Both the position numbers and the translations under genes were made by a program. From Siphonodentalium dalli (Eukaryota > Mollusca > Scaphopoda > Gadilida > Siphonodentaliidae): DNA of 64,000 nt. Where the stretch lies: the NCBI GenBank assembly GCA_032622095.1, contig CP136064.1, positions 146,382,864 to 146,446,863 of the forward strand, given 5' to 3'. Shown piece by piece: positions 35,284 through 47,966 of the stretch (its first letter is position 1; the number at the start of each line of letters is the position of its first letter). Under the pieces are notes generated by a model, which worked only from the letters and a program-made list of their open reading frames with translations, was not told the origin of the DNA and made no database searches.

Positions 35284-36632
35284 TAGCTCAACTTACTTTT
35301 GTAAGTTTGAGCTATTGCCATGGTTTGGCGTCCGTCGTCCGTGTGTCCGTGTGTCCGTCAACAATTTCCTTTGGCGCGGGCTACAGGTTGTAGTTGTACC
35401 TTTGGTCTGATCTTCATGAAATTTGTCATGAATGTTGACATTGACATGTAGATGGGAACGAGTCATTTTGGGGTCATTCGGCCAAAAAACATGGCCGCTG
35501 GCAGCCATCTTGGATTTCAAGATTCAATCCATTGGCGCGGCCTACATGTCGTACTGTTTATCTCATCATCATGAAATTTGTCATTGGTGTTAACACTGTC
35601 ATGTAGATGGGAACGAGTGATTTTGGAGTTGTTCGGCCAAAAAACATGGCCGCCAGCAGCCATCTTGGATTTTACTCTTTGCATGACTAAATCCTTTGGC
35701 ATGGGCTACAGATCATACCTTTGGTCTGATCTTTATTAAATTTGTCCTGGATGTTAACACTGACATGTAGATGGGAACGAGTGATTTTGGAGTCGTTCGG
35801 CCAAAAAAACATGGCCGCCAGCAGCCATCTTGGATTTCAAGATTCAATCCATTGGCGCGGGCTACAGATCGTACTGTTCGTCTGATCATCATAATATTTG
35901 TCATTGATGTTAATAATGACATGTAGATGGGAACGAGTGATTTTGGGGTCGTTCGGCCAAAAAACATGGCTGCCAGCAGCCATCTTGGATTTTACTATTT
36001 GCATGACTAAATCCTTTGGCGCGGGCTACAGGTCGTTGTGTTGGTCGGAAGTTTATGAAATTTGTCATGGATGTTAACACTGACATGTAGATGGGAACGA
36101 GTGATTTTGGAGTCGTTCGGCCAAAAACATGGCAGCCATCTTGGATTTTACTCTTTGCGTGACTAAATCCTTTGGCGCGGGCTATAGGTTGCCTTTGGTC
36201 TAATCTTTATAAAATTTGTCATGAACGTTGACATTGACATGTAGATGGGAACGAATCATTGTGGGGTCATTCGGCCAAAAAACATGGCCGCTGGCGGCCA
36301 TCTTGGATTTCAAAATTCAATCCATTGGCGCGGGCTACAGGTCGTACTGTTCGTCTGATCATCATGAAATTTGTAGGTCGCAGCTTTGGTCAGATCTTCA
36401 TAAAATTTGTCATGGATGTTAACAATTATACGTAGATGGGAACGAGTCCTTTTGGGGTCAATTGGCCAAAAAAATGGCCACCAGCAGCCATCTTGTATTT
36501 TACTCTTTGCATCACTAAATCCTTTGGCGCAGGTTAGACATTTCAATTAGCACCTTTCCTATTCCTCCATTTACTGTCAACCATTAAATTATTCCCCTAC
36601 CTAAGTTGAGCTACAGTGTCATTGACACTTTC
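35284..36632 (+). mobile_element. MITE-like repeat, family 1, copy 2 (long)
   Basis: Starts TTAGCTCAACTTACTTTTGT at about 35284 and ends AGTTGAGCTACAGTGTCATT followed by GACACTTTCAT at about 36632. It holds seven or so imperfect units of about 170 bp (GCGCGGGCTACAGGTCGTAC, GATGGGAACGAGTGATTTTG). Frequent small minus-strand frames reading KSKMAASGHVFWPNDPK are artefacts of this unit. Confidence 0.75.
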
Positions 36633-38989
36633 ATTATTAAATAATGTAGACAAGTGACTTCCATTCCATGGGTTTTGTGATACGTTGATTGAACTGTCTT
36701 TAGTTTAAGTGTCTTACTGTCACTTCTTGTGTCATGTTCGCCGTGACACAGCTAGATAGAAATTCAATGCAACATATCCCAAACACCCCATGAGACTGAG
36801 AGTGGCTTCCAACAGATGTATAACATGGTTATATAGTATCTAGTGAATTTTGCAATTTTTTGTCATGAGACACCGAAATAAACACTGGTAAACAATGTCA
36901 ATCACTAGCTCATTCGATTCGATATCAGGAAGGAAAGGTATCGAGATTCGATTCGATGTAAAATCCCCAATTCGCAGATCCCTATATTTTATGCCCACCA
37001 GAACAGAACAATATTAATATGTGTGGTTTGAAGGTTATGTGTCATTTCGAAAACATTCATTTCTCTGATTACAAATCCTGCATCTAATTCACTACATAAC
37101 TTATTTAAGAAAAGGAATCACATGAAATGAGCCATATACTTGAGGATACATGTACTTGAGAACAGATAAGACGGAATATGTATTTTGATTCTTTTTGAAT
37201 TATGGTTGGTTGGAGAGTGTCTTTATAACACCACAGTTTTTCATGTGATCAAATGTGCCCACCACGCCTCTTTATAACAGAAATGCAGGGGGTGCATTTG
37301 GAGCTCCCCTGTAAGGAACCCTAGGCGAGTGGTGAGTAGCTCCCCTAAATGGTCGTGAGAGACAATTTTATGTCCGATGATAATTCAATACTAAAATATC
37401 ATACTAGCTATTTATTTGCTACCTTTACCACTATATTATTGATGTCATGCATACATATGACTTCTTTTTTATAATGATTGATAATGATTAATATCCTTAG
37501 GTATGTCCAATATGGGGTGAGTTTGTAAGGTGTTATATATTTATTGTAATACATGTATAATATGTGATACTTTATTAAAAATTGGCAGACAAAATGAAGG
37601 ACTCTACTTTATGTAATGTACATGTAATTAGTGCACAAATTGGCATGATTGTTGCCTTATTGGATTGGCATTTGGTCCACGGGGATAAGAAAGATCCAGT
37701 CTGTATTTTACCACAATTTTTGACCACCCAAATTGTATTCCTCCCTGTATTTAAATTCTTCAGTATTCGTGTCGTCCCATCGTAGAAATATCGCCAAATT
37801 CTACCTGGTATCGCTTTGCTGCCATTGTGGTCGAAATTATAACATCATTTGCCTGGCCACTGGGTAAACACATAATGTAATCAACTAATCGTGGTCTAAT
37901 TTCGTGGTACTGCTATCCCATGTTTTTCAGTCTTGAGCGACTAGACAATTTATATTTATGACTCTTGAGTGGTATTTCCCTGTCAAAATCAATGACCATG
38001 TCATGATATGATTTCCCCAGCAAAGTTCAAAGAGGCATAAAAAATACCACCAACATGGCCGCATTTGTTGGTAGTCATCAATAATTTAAGATGGTTATAC
38101 TATCCCAATTGCCCAAATATCTGGTATATTATTAAATATAAGTGTAACTTTGCAGATTTTTGAAAATGGTGATAGGTAAAACATACTTACATTATATAGC
38201 CTATTTACCAACTCTAGAATTTGATCAAGTTCTATCAGGTGAGCTAGTAATAATTTATGTAGCTGACAGACAAATTAAGTACCCCGTAGAACTTTGATGA
38301 ATTTAAATTTATGTTTGTCCAATCAATATTCTTGGTGAAAAAAATACTATGATAGATAAGATAACTTTATAGCAATATAAACATCAAAGTGTGGACAGGC
38401 TGCTAAGAAATACATGTACATAAAGACATTGAAACATGAGATAAGAGAACACAAAAATATACATATATACAAGATAGATACTCGTGGAAATTCAATGTTT
38501 TGTCATCACTCATGAGATTTAACCCATATCCACTGGAAAAAGTGTGGATATTCTGTTTATTATATACTTTAGTTACTTGTCTATTGCCCCCAATGAATGT
38601 CAATACATCAGAAATTTCAAGCTGACACATTACGCCCAAAAACATAGTCCCATATTTAAAACACTCAAAAAGTGTAGATTTTGTATTTATTATATACTGT
38701 CGTTACTGTCTTGCCGATGGCCCCCAATGAATGTCAGTACATGATGTGTGCAGGAAATCATTCACTATAAAGTATAACCTGACTACACACATGAGGATCC
38801 ATACGTCGCAATAATACCAGTGAGATATCGATATCTCACTAGTGGGATATCACTTATATCTCACTGCTAAAATCTTATAAATCATGGGCAAGTATATAAT
38901 AAAACAATATATTACAATATGACACCCTTGGTAGCAGATCGAGTGATGTTTTTGCGGATTTGAATCGTTATGTATTCATGGCTGATAAC
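36633..38989. other. Ras intron, middle; no gene recognised
   Basis: No supported coding region. It contains two related segments of about 90 bp around CCCCCAATGAATGTCA (38589 and 38721). A palindrome at 38820-38839 is listed separately. Confidence 0.4.
38820..38839. repeat. Perfect 20-bp palindrome
   Basis: GTGAGATATCGATATCTCAC is its own reverse complement. A partial repeat of it, AGTGGGATATCAC...TATATCTCACT, follows at once. Confidence 0.85.
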
Positions 38990-40213
38990 ATTGATATTTG
39001 TTTAAAACATAAGTTAATCTTACGGCATATTAACGAACAGACATTCGGGTCATTGTTACTCATAATAAATATAAATTTGACAGTTTCTTTCCATTGTAAA
39101 AATCCCGGCTTATATAATTCTAACTGTGAATAGAAATAATTTCTTATCGACTCATATGCATTACATTCGGTGATAAAGTGTATCTCATTTTCGATCGACT
39201 TTCCGTAGTTGCAATATAAGCATAGTCTATCTGCTTCGGATTTAGTTTTTCAATAGCAAGGTTATGATTGCTGATTCTCAGACGTGTAAACATGGTTCTT
39301 GCTTCATTGTTGATTGTATATTTGAGATAGGGTTCTATATAATATCCATGTTTGACAAGCAGATGGGTCAAAATTTATTACCCATCTATTTATGGAATAT
39401 TGTGGTGGGTGCCGTAATTAAGCACTTTGGTGAATTCCGATTTGTATGCCTCTTTCAGTTGGCGACATAAGTTTATCGCGCGGGTCGTATCTTCGCATCT
39501 TTTGGACATTTCTTCCGTATTATGTCATCTAATTGTACGTTCCCTTTGATAAGTTTATTATCGGTGTACGCATCATTAAGTAACGTGTGCTGCTGGTGTC
39601 GTTGTAATTTAACATTGAAGGCGAAGAATTTGATAGTGGCATCTACTGTAATAGGATATCTGCCCAGTTCCGCCATCGCTGCATAATATGACACTTTGTT
39701 GCCTATTCCAAGAGCCATTTTACAATATTCAACATGCAGCTTCTCTCCGTCTAAATCTTTTCTATTGAATATATCATGTTCATTTATCCATAGTTCCGAG
39801 CCATATAATAGAATAGGCTTATTAACTGATCAAAAAGTTTAACGAGAATCGGTGGTGATGGAGCATGTTTACTTTGAAGTGATCGCTTGAGGCTATGCAT
39901 TGCTCTACATGCTTTATTAATCATTTCCGCTTGTGCCAAATTTTCCTTTCTTGTGAAATACGATTCCTAGGTATGTGTAATGATCCACGGGTGAAATTGT
40001 ACCATGAGCCAAGTTGAACATGGGAGTTGTTACTGTTCGTTTATTTGTAAATAAGATAGATTTGGTTTTGTCGGTATTTATTTGAAGTGCATTGGATTCT
40101 GCAAAGTGTTGTAAATTATCAAGACATCTTTGCATGCGTGCATCCAAGTTCTCTCTTGAATGAACCTCAAGTTTGTTTGTTCGGTTCATTATATACAGGA
40201 ATATTGTTTGCAA
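38990..40213 (-). pseudogene. Dead LINE reverse transcriptase fragment in the Ras intron
   Basis: Pieces in several minus-strand frames follow the LINE order. 39917-40213 has LQINTDKTKSILFTNKR and HYTYLGIVFHKKG (RT thumb region). 39473-39718 has the YYAAMAELGRYPI block equivalent to YGELGRHPI in the LINE at 29.6 kb. 39144-39371 has TRLRISNHNLAIEK, the C-terminal block. Stops and shifts separate them. The catalytic YADD box is missing, so only the 3' part of RT remains. Confidence 0.7.
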
Positions 40214-40406
40214 AAGGTCAATATTTTAGTGAAGACCCTAGAGAAGAACTTTAACACTTTTGTGCCCATTTTACCATATCCACAGTTTGTTTATGGAAAC
40301 GGGTACTTCACTGATCATACCCATTTGAACAAGTTCCCAGAAACTCAGGCTCCTGGGAAATTTAACTTCCAAATAACTCATTTCAATTGAATTGTTTTGC
40401 CTATAG

Positions 40407-40589
40407 GTTCTTGTTGGCAACAAAGAAGATATGGAATCAGAAAGGAAAGTGACTACAGAAGAAGGGAAGCAGTTGGCAGCAAAATTCAAGATACCATATA
40501 TAGAAACATCTGCTAAAACTTCACACAATGTAAGAGTAGCATTTGAAACACTGGTCAGAGAAATTCCTAGAACTGGGTCAGATTATAGG
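40407..40589 (+). CDS. Ras-family exon with G4 and G5, ending at the start of another Ras domain
   Basis: 61 codons, in phase 0 at both ends. It starts VLVGNKEDMESERKVTTEEG (NKED is the G4 base-specificity motif) and includes IPYIETSAKTSHNV (G5 SAK) and AFETLVREI of helix 5. It then ends PRTGSDYR directly before |GTAAGC; the left border is CCTATAG|. In a lone Ras protein helix 5 continues for about ten residues and leads to a hypervariable tail and CAAX box. Here the helix is cut short and the last residues (SDYR) look like the first strand of a following Ras domain (compare TEYK in H-Ras). The preceding exon (32371-32556) joins in frame (VPA|VLVGN). Confidence 0.9.
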
Positions 40590-40635
40590 GTAAGCTATTA
40601 TAAAAACTTTCTCTTAATATTATCTCATAAGATAG

Positions 40636-41125
40636 CACACGTACGTTGGGCCAACGTTGGAATAATTACGTTGGTCCAACGTCGGCTTTTGTGGTTGGTA
40701 CGACGATGGCCCGACGTCGACTTGCGTTGGAATAATTACGTTGGCCCAACGTCAGCTTTTGTGGTTGGTACGACGATGGCCCAACGTCGACTTGCGTTGG
40801 AATAATTACGTTGGCCCAACGTCGGCTTTTGTGGTTGGTACGACGATGGCCCAACGTCGACTTGTTGGAATAATTACGTTGCCGCAACGTCGGATTTTGT
40901 GGTTGGTACAACGATGGCGCAACTTCGACATGCGTCAGATTTTGCACGTTTCAAACATGGCTACGTTGGCCCGACGTTGGACAACCAACGTTGGGGCAAC
41001 GTTGGTTTTACCGCTGGTTTAACGTTGGCACGACGTTGAAAACGTAACGCACTAGGCGATATGTGAGGTTAGTAGGTGCGTTAGATGTCGACGTTGGACC
41101 AACGATGGCCCAACGTTGGTCATAG
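40636..41125. repeat. CCAACGTTGG-type repeat with four 70-bp units
   Basis: Units start GGAATAATTACG at 40659, 40729, 40799 and 40867 (spacing 70, 70, 68). Each contains GTTGGCCCAACGTCGGC and GTGGTTGGTACGACGATGG. Further ACGTTGG/CCAACGT motifs continue to about 41125. It begins about 45 bases after the exon end. Related to 47238-47888. Confidence 0.85.
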
Positions 41126-44100
41126 TGTGGAGAAATCGGTCGATTACGTCGTAGCGTCATTTTAACGTCATTCTTAACTGGTCGCGTGTTTCTTTTTCAA
41201 ATAACGCTTTGGTTTATTGACTGAACTTGCATTTGTGTTCTGAGTGAGCTTTTCGGTTTAATGGATTATTATTTGGATAATGCACCACGGAACACCATCA
41301 CCAGCTACAGCTAGTACAGGGACCCGAAGAAGTACCGGTAAGTACTTTAGTTGAGAATATCATGCCGAATAACTTGGAATTTCAACGATAAGCGTGCGTC
41401 GTCGGATTCATTTCCTCCACAACCAACTTAAAGTTTGAATTTGAAGTTTAACCCTTCAATTGTCAGAAACGAAAACAAATAAATTTATGTCAGTTTCGTG
41501 TGATGGCATCCGACTGTATGAGGAAGAAAATGTCATTCTAATTACTATCTAAATTTCATGATCCATGTGTGATAATGCATGGATTTAGGGACATGGCGGC
41601 AGGGGTGTTGCACGTGTGTCTCGCATCCCCCACCCCACCACAACTTTGGTCAAAATTGTCAACAGTTGGATATTTCATACATGACACAACATTAATTGGA
41701 ACTTTCGCACGGTCACACCAACAATATTATAGGTTGAGATTGTTCTCGTAGTTTGATTTTCCAACAATTATTAATTGTTTATGGAACATCATTTGCACAT
41801 TGTTCTACTTTTGGTAAAAACATTGACTGAAATGGCATCAGTTGGAAATTTTACGACCTTAGGGTGGGGGGGGGGGGGGGTCTCAGGTTGGAAATTTCCA
41901 ACAATTGGAATTCTTGAGGCCAGTCTAGATGTTAGGAGTTTGCTATTTTCAGGTTCGGGTCTCAAAATGTTCTCAGTTTATTCCGTTCCTCTTCTGGTTG
42001 TGGCAACATTACTACTGATCCATTTAGAATAATGCTAACATCCAGGCTGTGAGGGGCCAGTAACTTTTGGGGAAATCAAACCCCAAAGGGGGGGGGTGCA
42101 GTTGAAAATTCCAAGGTGGATGCACCCCTCCCCAACGCTGAAACCCATCTAGCCACGTCATTGTCATGGATTTCCATGGATAATTAAGTTCAGCCTACGA
42201 CAGTGGATACCGTTCCACTTTCAGTTGTATACCCTATAATAGGCTATTTATACGCTTATAGCTGTTGGGGGGTGCACTACCAGAATAGTAATTTACGATT
42301 GCACCACCCCCTTTCGTTGTATAAAATGCTCAAGCTGCAAACCAGAGTTCAGTCCCCTCGCTACGGTGTCTGACGCCCTGTTATGTAGGAGATTGATTTA
42401 TGCATGGAGTTCGAACAACCTCCCCTTAATTCGGTATTTTCCAACCGGTACCTTAAATCCACTTGTCGGTTTGCCCTCCAAAATACACCTAATAATATTC
42501 TCTTGTGAATTGTTTCCCCGTGTCTAAATAGGTCGATAAATACATGTCACAAAAAGATGCATTGGAGTCATAACAAATACAAGTTTGAACACGATGTTTG
42601 GGTCCCAACCAAAAATCAGCTATTTACACGGAGCGTTCCGTGTTAGTCTATATATTCCTGATATATGTTATAAATAAAGAGCGTTCGTTTCATTTTTCTG
42701 CGAAAAATTTAAAACAGCTGGAAAATGACAATGGAAAGTACTTACCAGAGCATATGGCGCCAATGTATCAATATTCTGTCAACCAGGCCATGCTTGTGTG
42801 ATTACCATGCAGTACATACTTAATCGGAGGGGGGCTTATATTGAGGGGTCTATCTGCTCTTTCGAGTATGATTCCCGGGGAAGTTTTTAGTTTTTGAAAT
42901 ATGTACATGTACCTATTTATGGTCTCCGAATCAGTGACGTGGCTACGTGGTCTTTGTTATGGTGTGTCAACGTTGAATTTCCTCTTGAACCAGACACCAA
43001 ACTCCTTCGCGAGTTTCAATTTGCACCCCCCCCCCCCCGCTTTGCATTGAAACTTTCCAACCGGCACCCAGGCTTTTCAACTGTTGGCAATTTCCAAACT
43101 GAATAAGACTGGAACATTTCCAAAATGGTGTTCATGTCAGACAACAATTTTTACTAAAGTCTAAAAGTTTTAAAAATATGATACCGGAGGTGTAAACAAA
43201 AATATTCCTACTGATTGTTGGAAAATCAGACAATGAAAACACGTACTTAAAGTTAGTAATGATGTGTCAGACATGAAATTTTCAACTTTTTTCTACAATG
43301 ACTCACGTCACAGGGGTTTGAAACGCGATCCGCTGCCCAGCAATTGGCATACACCCATAGTTGCAAAAAAATAATTTCATTTTACAAACTTTACATTACG
43401 TGCGTATCATTTTACATTGTTTACGTCAAAGAATCACGTCATATTGATACGTTGTGTCAATGTTCACATGACTGGAGCTGTTGGAAGGAAGTTATTACGT
43501 TGTCACACTGTGTCACAATAATATTTCAGCTGTAGTGTGGGCCTATAGTCGTAACGTTGAGTAATATTAGGATTTATGTATTTGGTTGGGGTCAATTTGT
43601 GTATTGATGCATCCCCCACAAACGACCAATGACTACATAATGGACGTTATCACTGTATTAAATGCCGCGTGTCCCTAAAACATAAATTTGAACACCCCCC
43701 CCCCCCCAATAATAGACATGATTAGATATTATTGGGCGGGTAATTTAACTTTTTGGGGATATGTGGGACGTGACGGCATGCAGGGGGTGGCGACATGCAC
43801 AACTTTTGGAAATTTTTAATAATTTTGGCGATACATAAATGGGGCATTTTTTACCAATAAACAAATATTACCCATCCCATATTTTGTCTGAGGTATTCAT
43901 ATCAATTAATTACTTGGCTTGGGGCTCACCAAGCTACCAACTGAAATAGTTTGTTGTTCTAACCAGTAGGCCTACATTTAGAGCAGTTTGGCAGAAAGGC
44001 GGTATGCTATCAACATGCTGTTGTCAAGCCCCCACCCCGTTGTCAGCACGCCCCTGACAGTAAGAATTTAATATCTGTGACAATGTGGGTTGGAATAAAT

Positions 44101-44900
44101 ATGGTAATGTGTGCAAAAATGGATGTGGCGACAGGGGTTTGAACATTGAGGTGTTACCACCCCTCCCCAATTTTTGTCAAACTTTTCAACATTTTGGAAT
44201 TTTCAATAACTTAAATTAATGTCGTGTCAGTCATGAAATGCCTAACTGTTGAACATTTTGGTCAAAGTTAATGGGACGGGACAACCTTACCCGTATAGTC
44301 CCTGACCTGACAGTAAGATTGCCCACTCTATGAGGTTGTGGGTTAGAACAAATAATTAGGGTGATCGCAACATGAATGTGGCGATAGAGGTCGAGGTATT
44401 ACCCCTTCCCCCCCCCCCCCCCCCAGATAATTTCAACATTTTAAATTTTCAATAACTTTATAAGTTGAACATCTTAGGCAAAATCTGTTTGAGATCATTT
44501 CGATAGTTTACATTTCCAAATTTCTAATGAGTATCGTTTTGGTCATTATTATGCGGTGAGCTAATTTCAAGATTTGGAATTTTCAATATCATAAGTTGAA
44601 TTTCAGGCAAAATCTTTCTGAGATCGTCTGGATAGTTTCGGTTCCCAACAGATATGTAATATTTAGAGTACATTATATTATTTTCTACAAAGACTATATT
44701 ATAGCTATTAAATGGTAGTGTGTTGGATTTCAAACTCAGCATCGAATGGGAGACCAGATGAAACTTGGTCAAGTTGGGAAAACAGATTGGTTCACGGGTG
44801 GTTGCAATTTAACCCCTCAAAAAAGGAAGGCTTCTGTCAAAGTCCCTGACATATTACCCCCCCCCCCCCGTTCTCAAACCCCGTTCTTCATATCCATTCC
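41126..44900. other. Ras intron with poly-G/poly-C-bearing repeat family; no gene recognised
   Basis: Runs of 10 or more G or C occur near 41865, 43027, 43688, 44410 and 44862, and a shorter one near 42090. Between them, phrases such as AGGTTGGAAATTTCCAAC, TTTTCCAACAATT and CCTGACAGTAAGA recur. A diverged copy of 41590-41960 is at 52830-53090. No coding region is supported. Confidence 0.5.
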
Positions 44901-47237
44901 AATTCGTCACCAAATGCTGAGATTTTTTATAAAGCAAGTTTTCAAAACGCTGTTTAATATTCATCGTACTAGTAAATGGGCATTGAAACACAAACACTCT
45001 TTATCGTTGATGATACGGCTGACAACAATTCAAAACATGCTAAAATAATTACTCGATATCTTGCGAATTTACTAATATGTTCGGTCTCATATTTGCTGGG
45101 GAAATTTTCCAATGAGCAGAAACTTACCATGCGCTGGCTCTTGTGGGATCTGTGCAATTTTATTAATGAACTGATTGACAGTTTTGCTCGAAATTGACAC
45201 CGACGAGAGTGAGCAGTACGTAGGCTTAGCGAGTTTTGAGAATCCGTGACCAATTGGTTGATTGAGACGATCCTGGGTATTGGGTATATAAGATAATTAC
45301 CTGCTGTTCTCAGAGATATTCATGAGTTGAGAAAAAATTTGCGCGCGCATAACACCTCCGCCTACCGGCGTCGGTGTCATCAGCACGTGCTCAAGTCCTT
45401 CCAACTCACGAATTCCTCGAGACCAGTATATGTAACGATTACGTACCAAGTGCAAAGGTATGGTACCTATATATACTATCGGGAACCGTTCGATTAATTA
45501 AAGTACCATATGCATACATATTTTATATATATTATTGGCAACCGGTCAAATAATTAAAGTACTCTCGTGCATGCAAATGCATGTAGGAATTTCCCGGATT
45601 GGTCTGGTTCTTAAATATCAAGATGTGTACAGTGTGTGACAATGTCAAGCTGCACACAGAAAATGCATTGGGATAACGTTATTCTCTGTTTCTTTCAGGA
45701 CTTATTTACTTGCTATCCTGTTTCTGGATCTGGATATTTTGTGTATAAGCTACGGTACTATACAAGCGGATTCGATCAAAGTTTACTCGTCTGTCGAAAC
45801 CATCAACGGCTTGGGGATATGAACTTACATGTACCAGTATTCCAGCATGGTCTATATCGTGTTGCACGGCATCGTTATATTGTGAATATTATTGCACGAC
45901 TGACACCAGCGCGACCGACATAACACCATATACGACGTGAATTCGTCAGTTTATGGTTATTCACTTGGATGGAAATTCTTACTTGTCCTGTGTTGTGCAT
46001 TCAATCAGATGCAAAAAAACTCGGCATTCATCGGTGTATCGATAAGCGGCACTGAAAGGATGATGTGTGTTCATCTTGTTGTGGCAGTTATACATCTGAT
46101 ACATCAGTTATTAATAACGTAATGATAACCTATGAAAATGGTAAATTCCAGATATTCAAGGAGGTGAATATAAAATGGTTTCTCTCGCGATATGATTTCT
46201 TCAGAAGAATTGTCAATCAATGTCCTACAAAACAGTTGCTTCATACAAGCCAAGTTCCTGCATACATATATGCATGAGCCACGAGTACACTGAATCCAGT
46301 TCATGACAGATCATGGAATGATGAAAATATTATATTTCATATAATATGTTGGGTTTTGTATACATAAATTAATCTTTATGGATCCATGGGTTTAATTTCT
46401 CCCAGATAAATCATTCCAACATATGCAACAAGTGGCATACATATGTGTATAGATACAAATAAGCTTAGTAATTGCTCATTTCATAATATGTCAACAGATA
46501 AAATTAATTGCTGTACATGCATGTATTGAATTTATATAATCAGAATCTACAGTATCATGGACTAATTAGAAAACGGATTGCAAAAACGCGATATTCTTTC
46601 TTATGTGACATTGTATATCACCATGCACAGAGTTCCCTCTATATAATAGATGAGCAATTACTAGGTTTAATTTAATCATGTGTACTTTGAGCCGTTTCAA
46701 ATTTTGCACGTCTACATCAGATCACCCTCCAGAATAATGATGTTCGAAGAAGATGTAACCTGACCAAAGTTTAAAGCCACATAATGTTTGAATATTTTGT
46801 TCCCAACATTATCGAGAGCACAAAATCGCAAATTAAGCTGAAATAAAGACATTTCTTTTGTATGGTAAAGGGATATATAAGCTAACAAAAATATGTAGCA
46901 TTTTCGATAACTTTATTCAGGAGACCAATAAAAAATATTTTTCTTTAGAGTGAGTAGATGGTCAAGATTCTTAAAATCAACAACTAATGACATGTCATTT
47001 TGTCTTTATTTAAATCGGCATACACTTTTTTTTCTATATGTTTCATTTTATTCTGGTTTCATATTTGTGAAATTGAATGTTGTTTCCAATTATAATACTT
47101 TGAAGTTGCAAACATTATGTGGGACTTTAAATTTACTGGTATGTTGTATCTCATCGGATGTTAATTTTATAAGGACGCCCTAATGTGAGGGGAATCGACC
47201 CTACGAATGGAGCCTCGATCCGTCCCTGTCAATGCCC
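44901..47237. other. Ras intron, right part; no gene recognised
   Basis: No protein family seen. It holds a TATA/CCAAT combination at 45250-45292 and a short repeat, AATTAAAGTAC, at 45497 and 45553. The open frame 45636-45923 has no recognisable features. Confidence 0.4.
45250..45292 (+). promoter_or_regulatory. Possible promoter: CCAAT and TATA motifs
   Basis: GACCAATTGG near 45249-45258 is followed by GGGTATATAAGAT near 45281-45293. The spacing suits a basal promoter. No first exon could be assigned downstream. It matters because a second Ras gene starting here would be the rival explanation for the P-loop exon at 47967. Confidence 0.25.
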
Positions 47238-47888
47238 AAACACAACGTTGGCCCAACGTTGCCCCAACGTCGTATTCTTAGTGGAATTCACCGTTGATTC
47301 GACGTCGTTTCAACGTCGGGTGCCCGACGGCGCATCAACGTCGGCTCGACGTCGAACCACCATCGAGTCGACGACGGGATCCGACGTCAAGCCGACGCCG
47401 AGCCAGCGGCAACAGCCATAGTTGGCCCAACGTTGGATTCCAACGTTGATAGAAATGACGTTGGCCCAACGTCGTATTATTAGTGGAATTCACCGTTGGT
47501 TCGACGTCGTTTCAACGTCGGGTGCCCGACGGCGCACCACCGTCGGATCGACGTCGAACCACCGTCGAGTCGACGACGGGATCCGACGCCGAGCCAGCGG
47601 CAACAGCCATAGTTGGCCCAACGTTGGATTCCAACGTTGATAGAAATGACGTTGGCCCAGCGTCGTATTATTAGTGGAATTCACCGTTGGTTCGACGTCG
47701 TTTCAACGTCGGGTGCCCGACGGCGCACCAACGTCGGCTCGACGTCGAACCACCGTCGAGTCGACGACGGGATCCGACGCCGAGCCAGCGGCAACAGCCA
47801 TAGTTGGGCCAACGTTGGATTCCAACGTTGGCCCAACGATAGAAATGACGTTGGCCCAACGTTGGCCCAACGTTGGCCCAACGTGGGT
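47238..47888. repeat. CCAACGTTGG-type element with about 190-200-bp units
   Basis: Three units start GGAATTCACCGTTG at 47282, 47485 and 47676. The outer parts are tandem AACGTTGGCCCAACGT motifs in both orientations, so the element has long inverted-repeat-like ends. It ends about 80 bases before the P-loop exon. Open frames here on both strands are artefacts of the repeated unit. Confidence 0.8.
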
Positions 47889-47966
47889 GTGCTATCTGGG
47901 CTGTGTGTTAAGGTATTGGTGAAACTCCAAATTTATTGAATTTTGTTTATATGTTTTTGGTTATAG

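Noticed and set aside
35293-36546. Minus-strand frames such as MKSKMAASGHVFWPNDPKMT
   Set aside because: They repeat with the MITE unit and also occur at 51.3-51.5 kb; artefacts of the repeat.
45636-45923. 95-codon frame after the TATA motif as a first Ras exon
   Set aside because: Ends in a stop, has no phase-0 donor leading to the P-loop exon and no Ras-like start.
47185-47939. Overlapping frames on both strands rich in Arg, Thr and Ser
   Set aside because: Translations of the palindromic CCAACGTTGG array.
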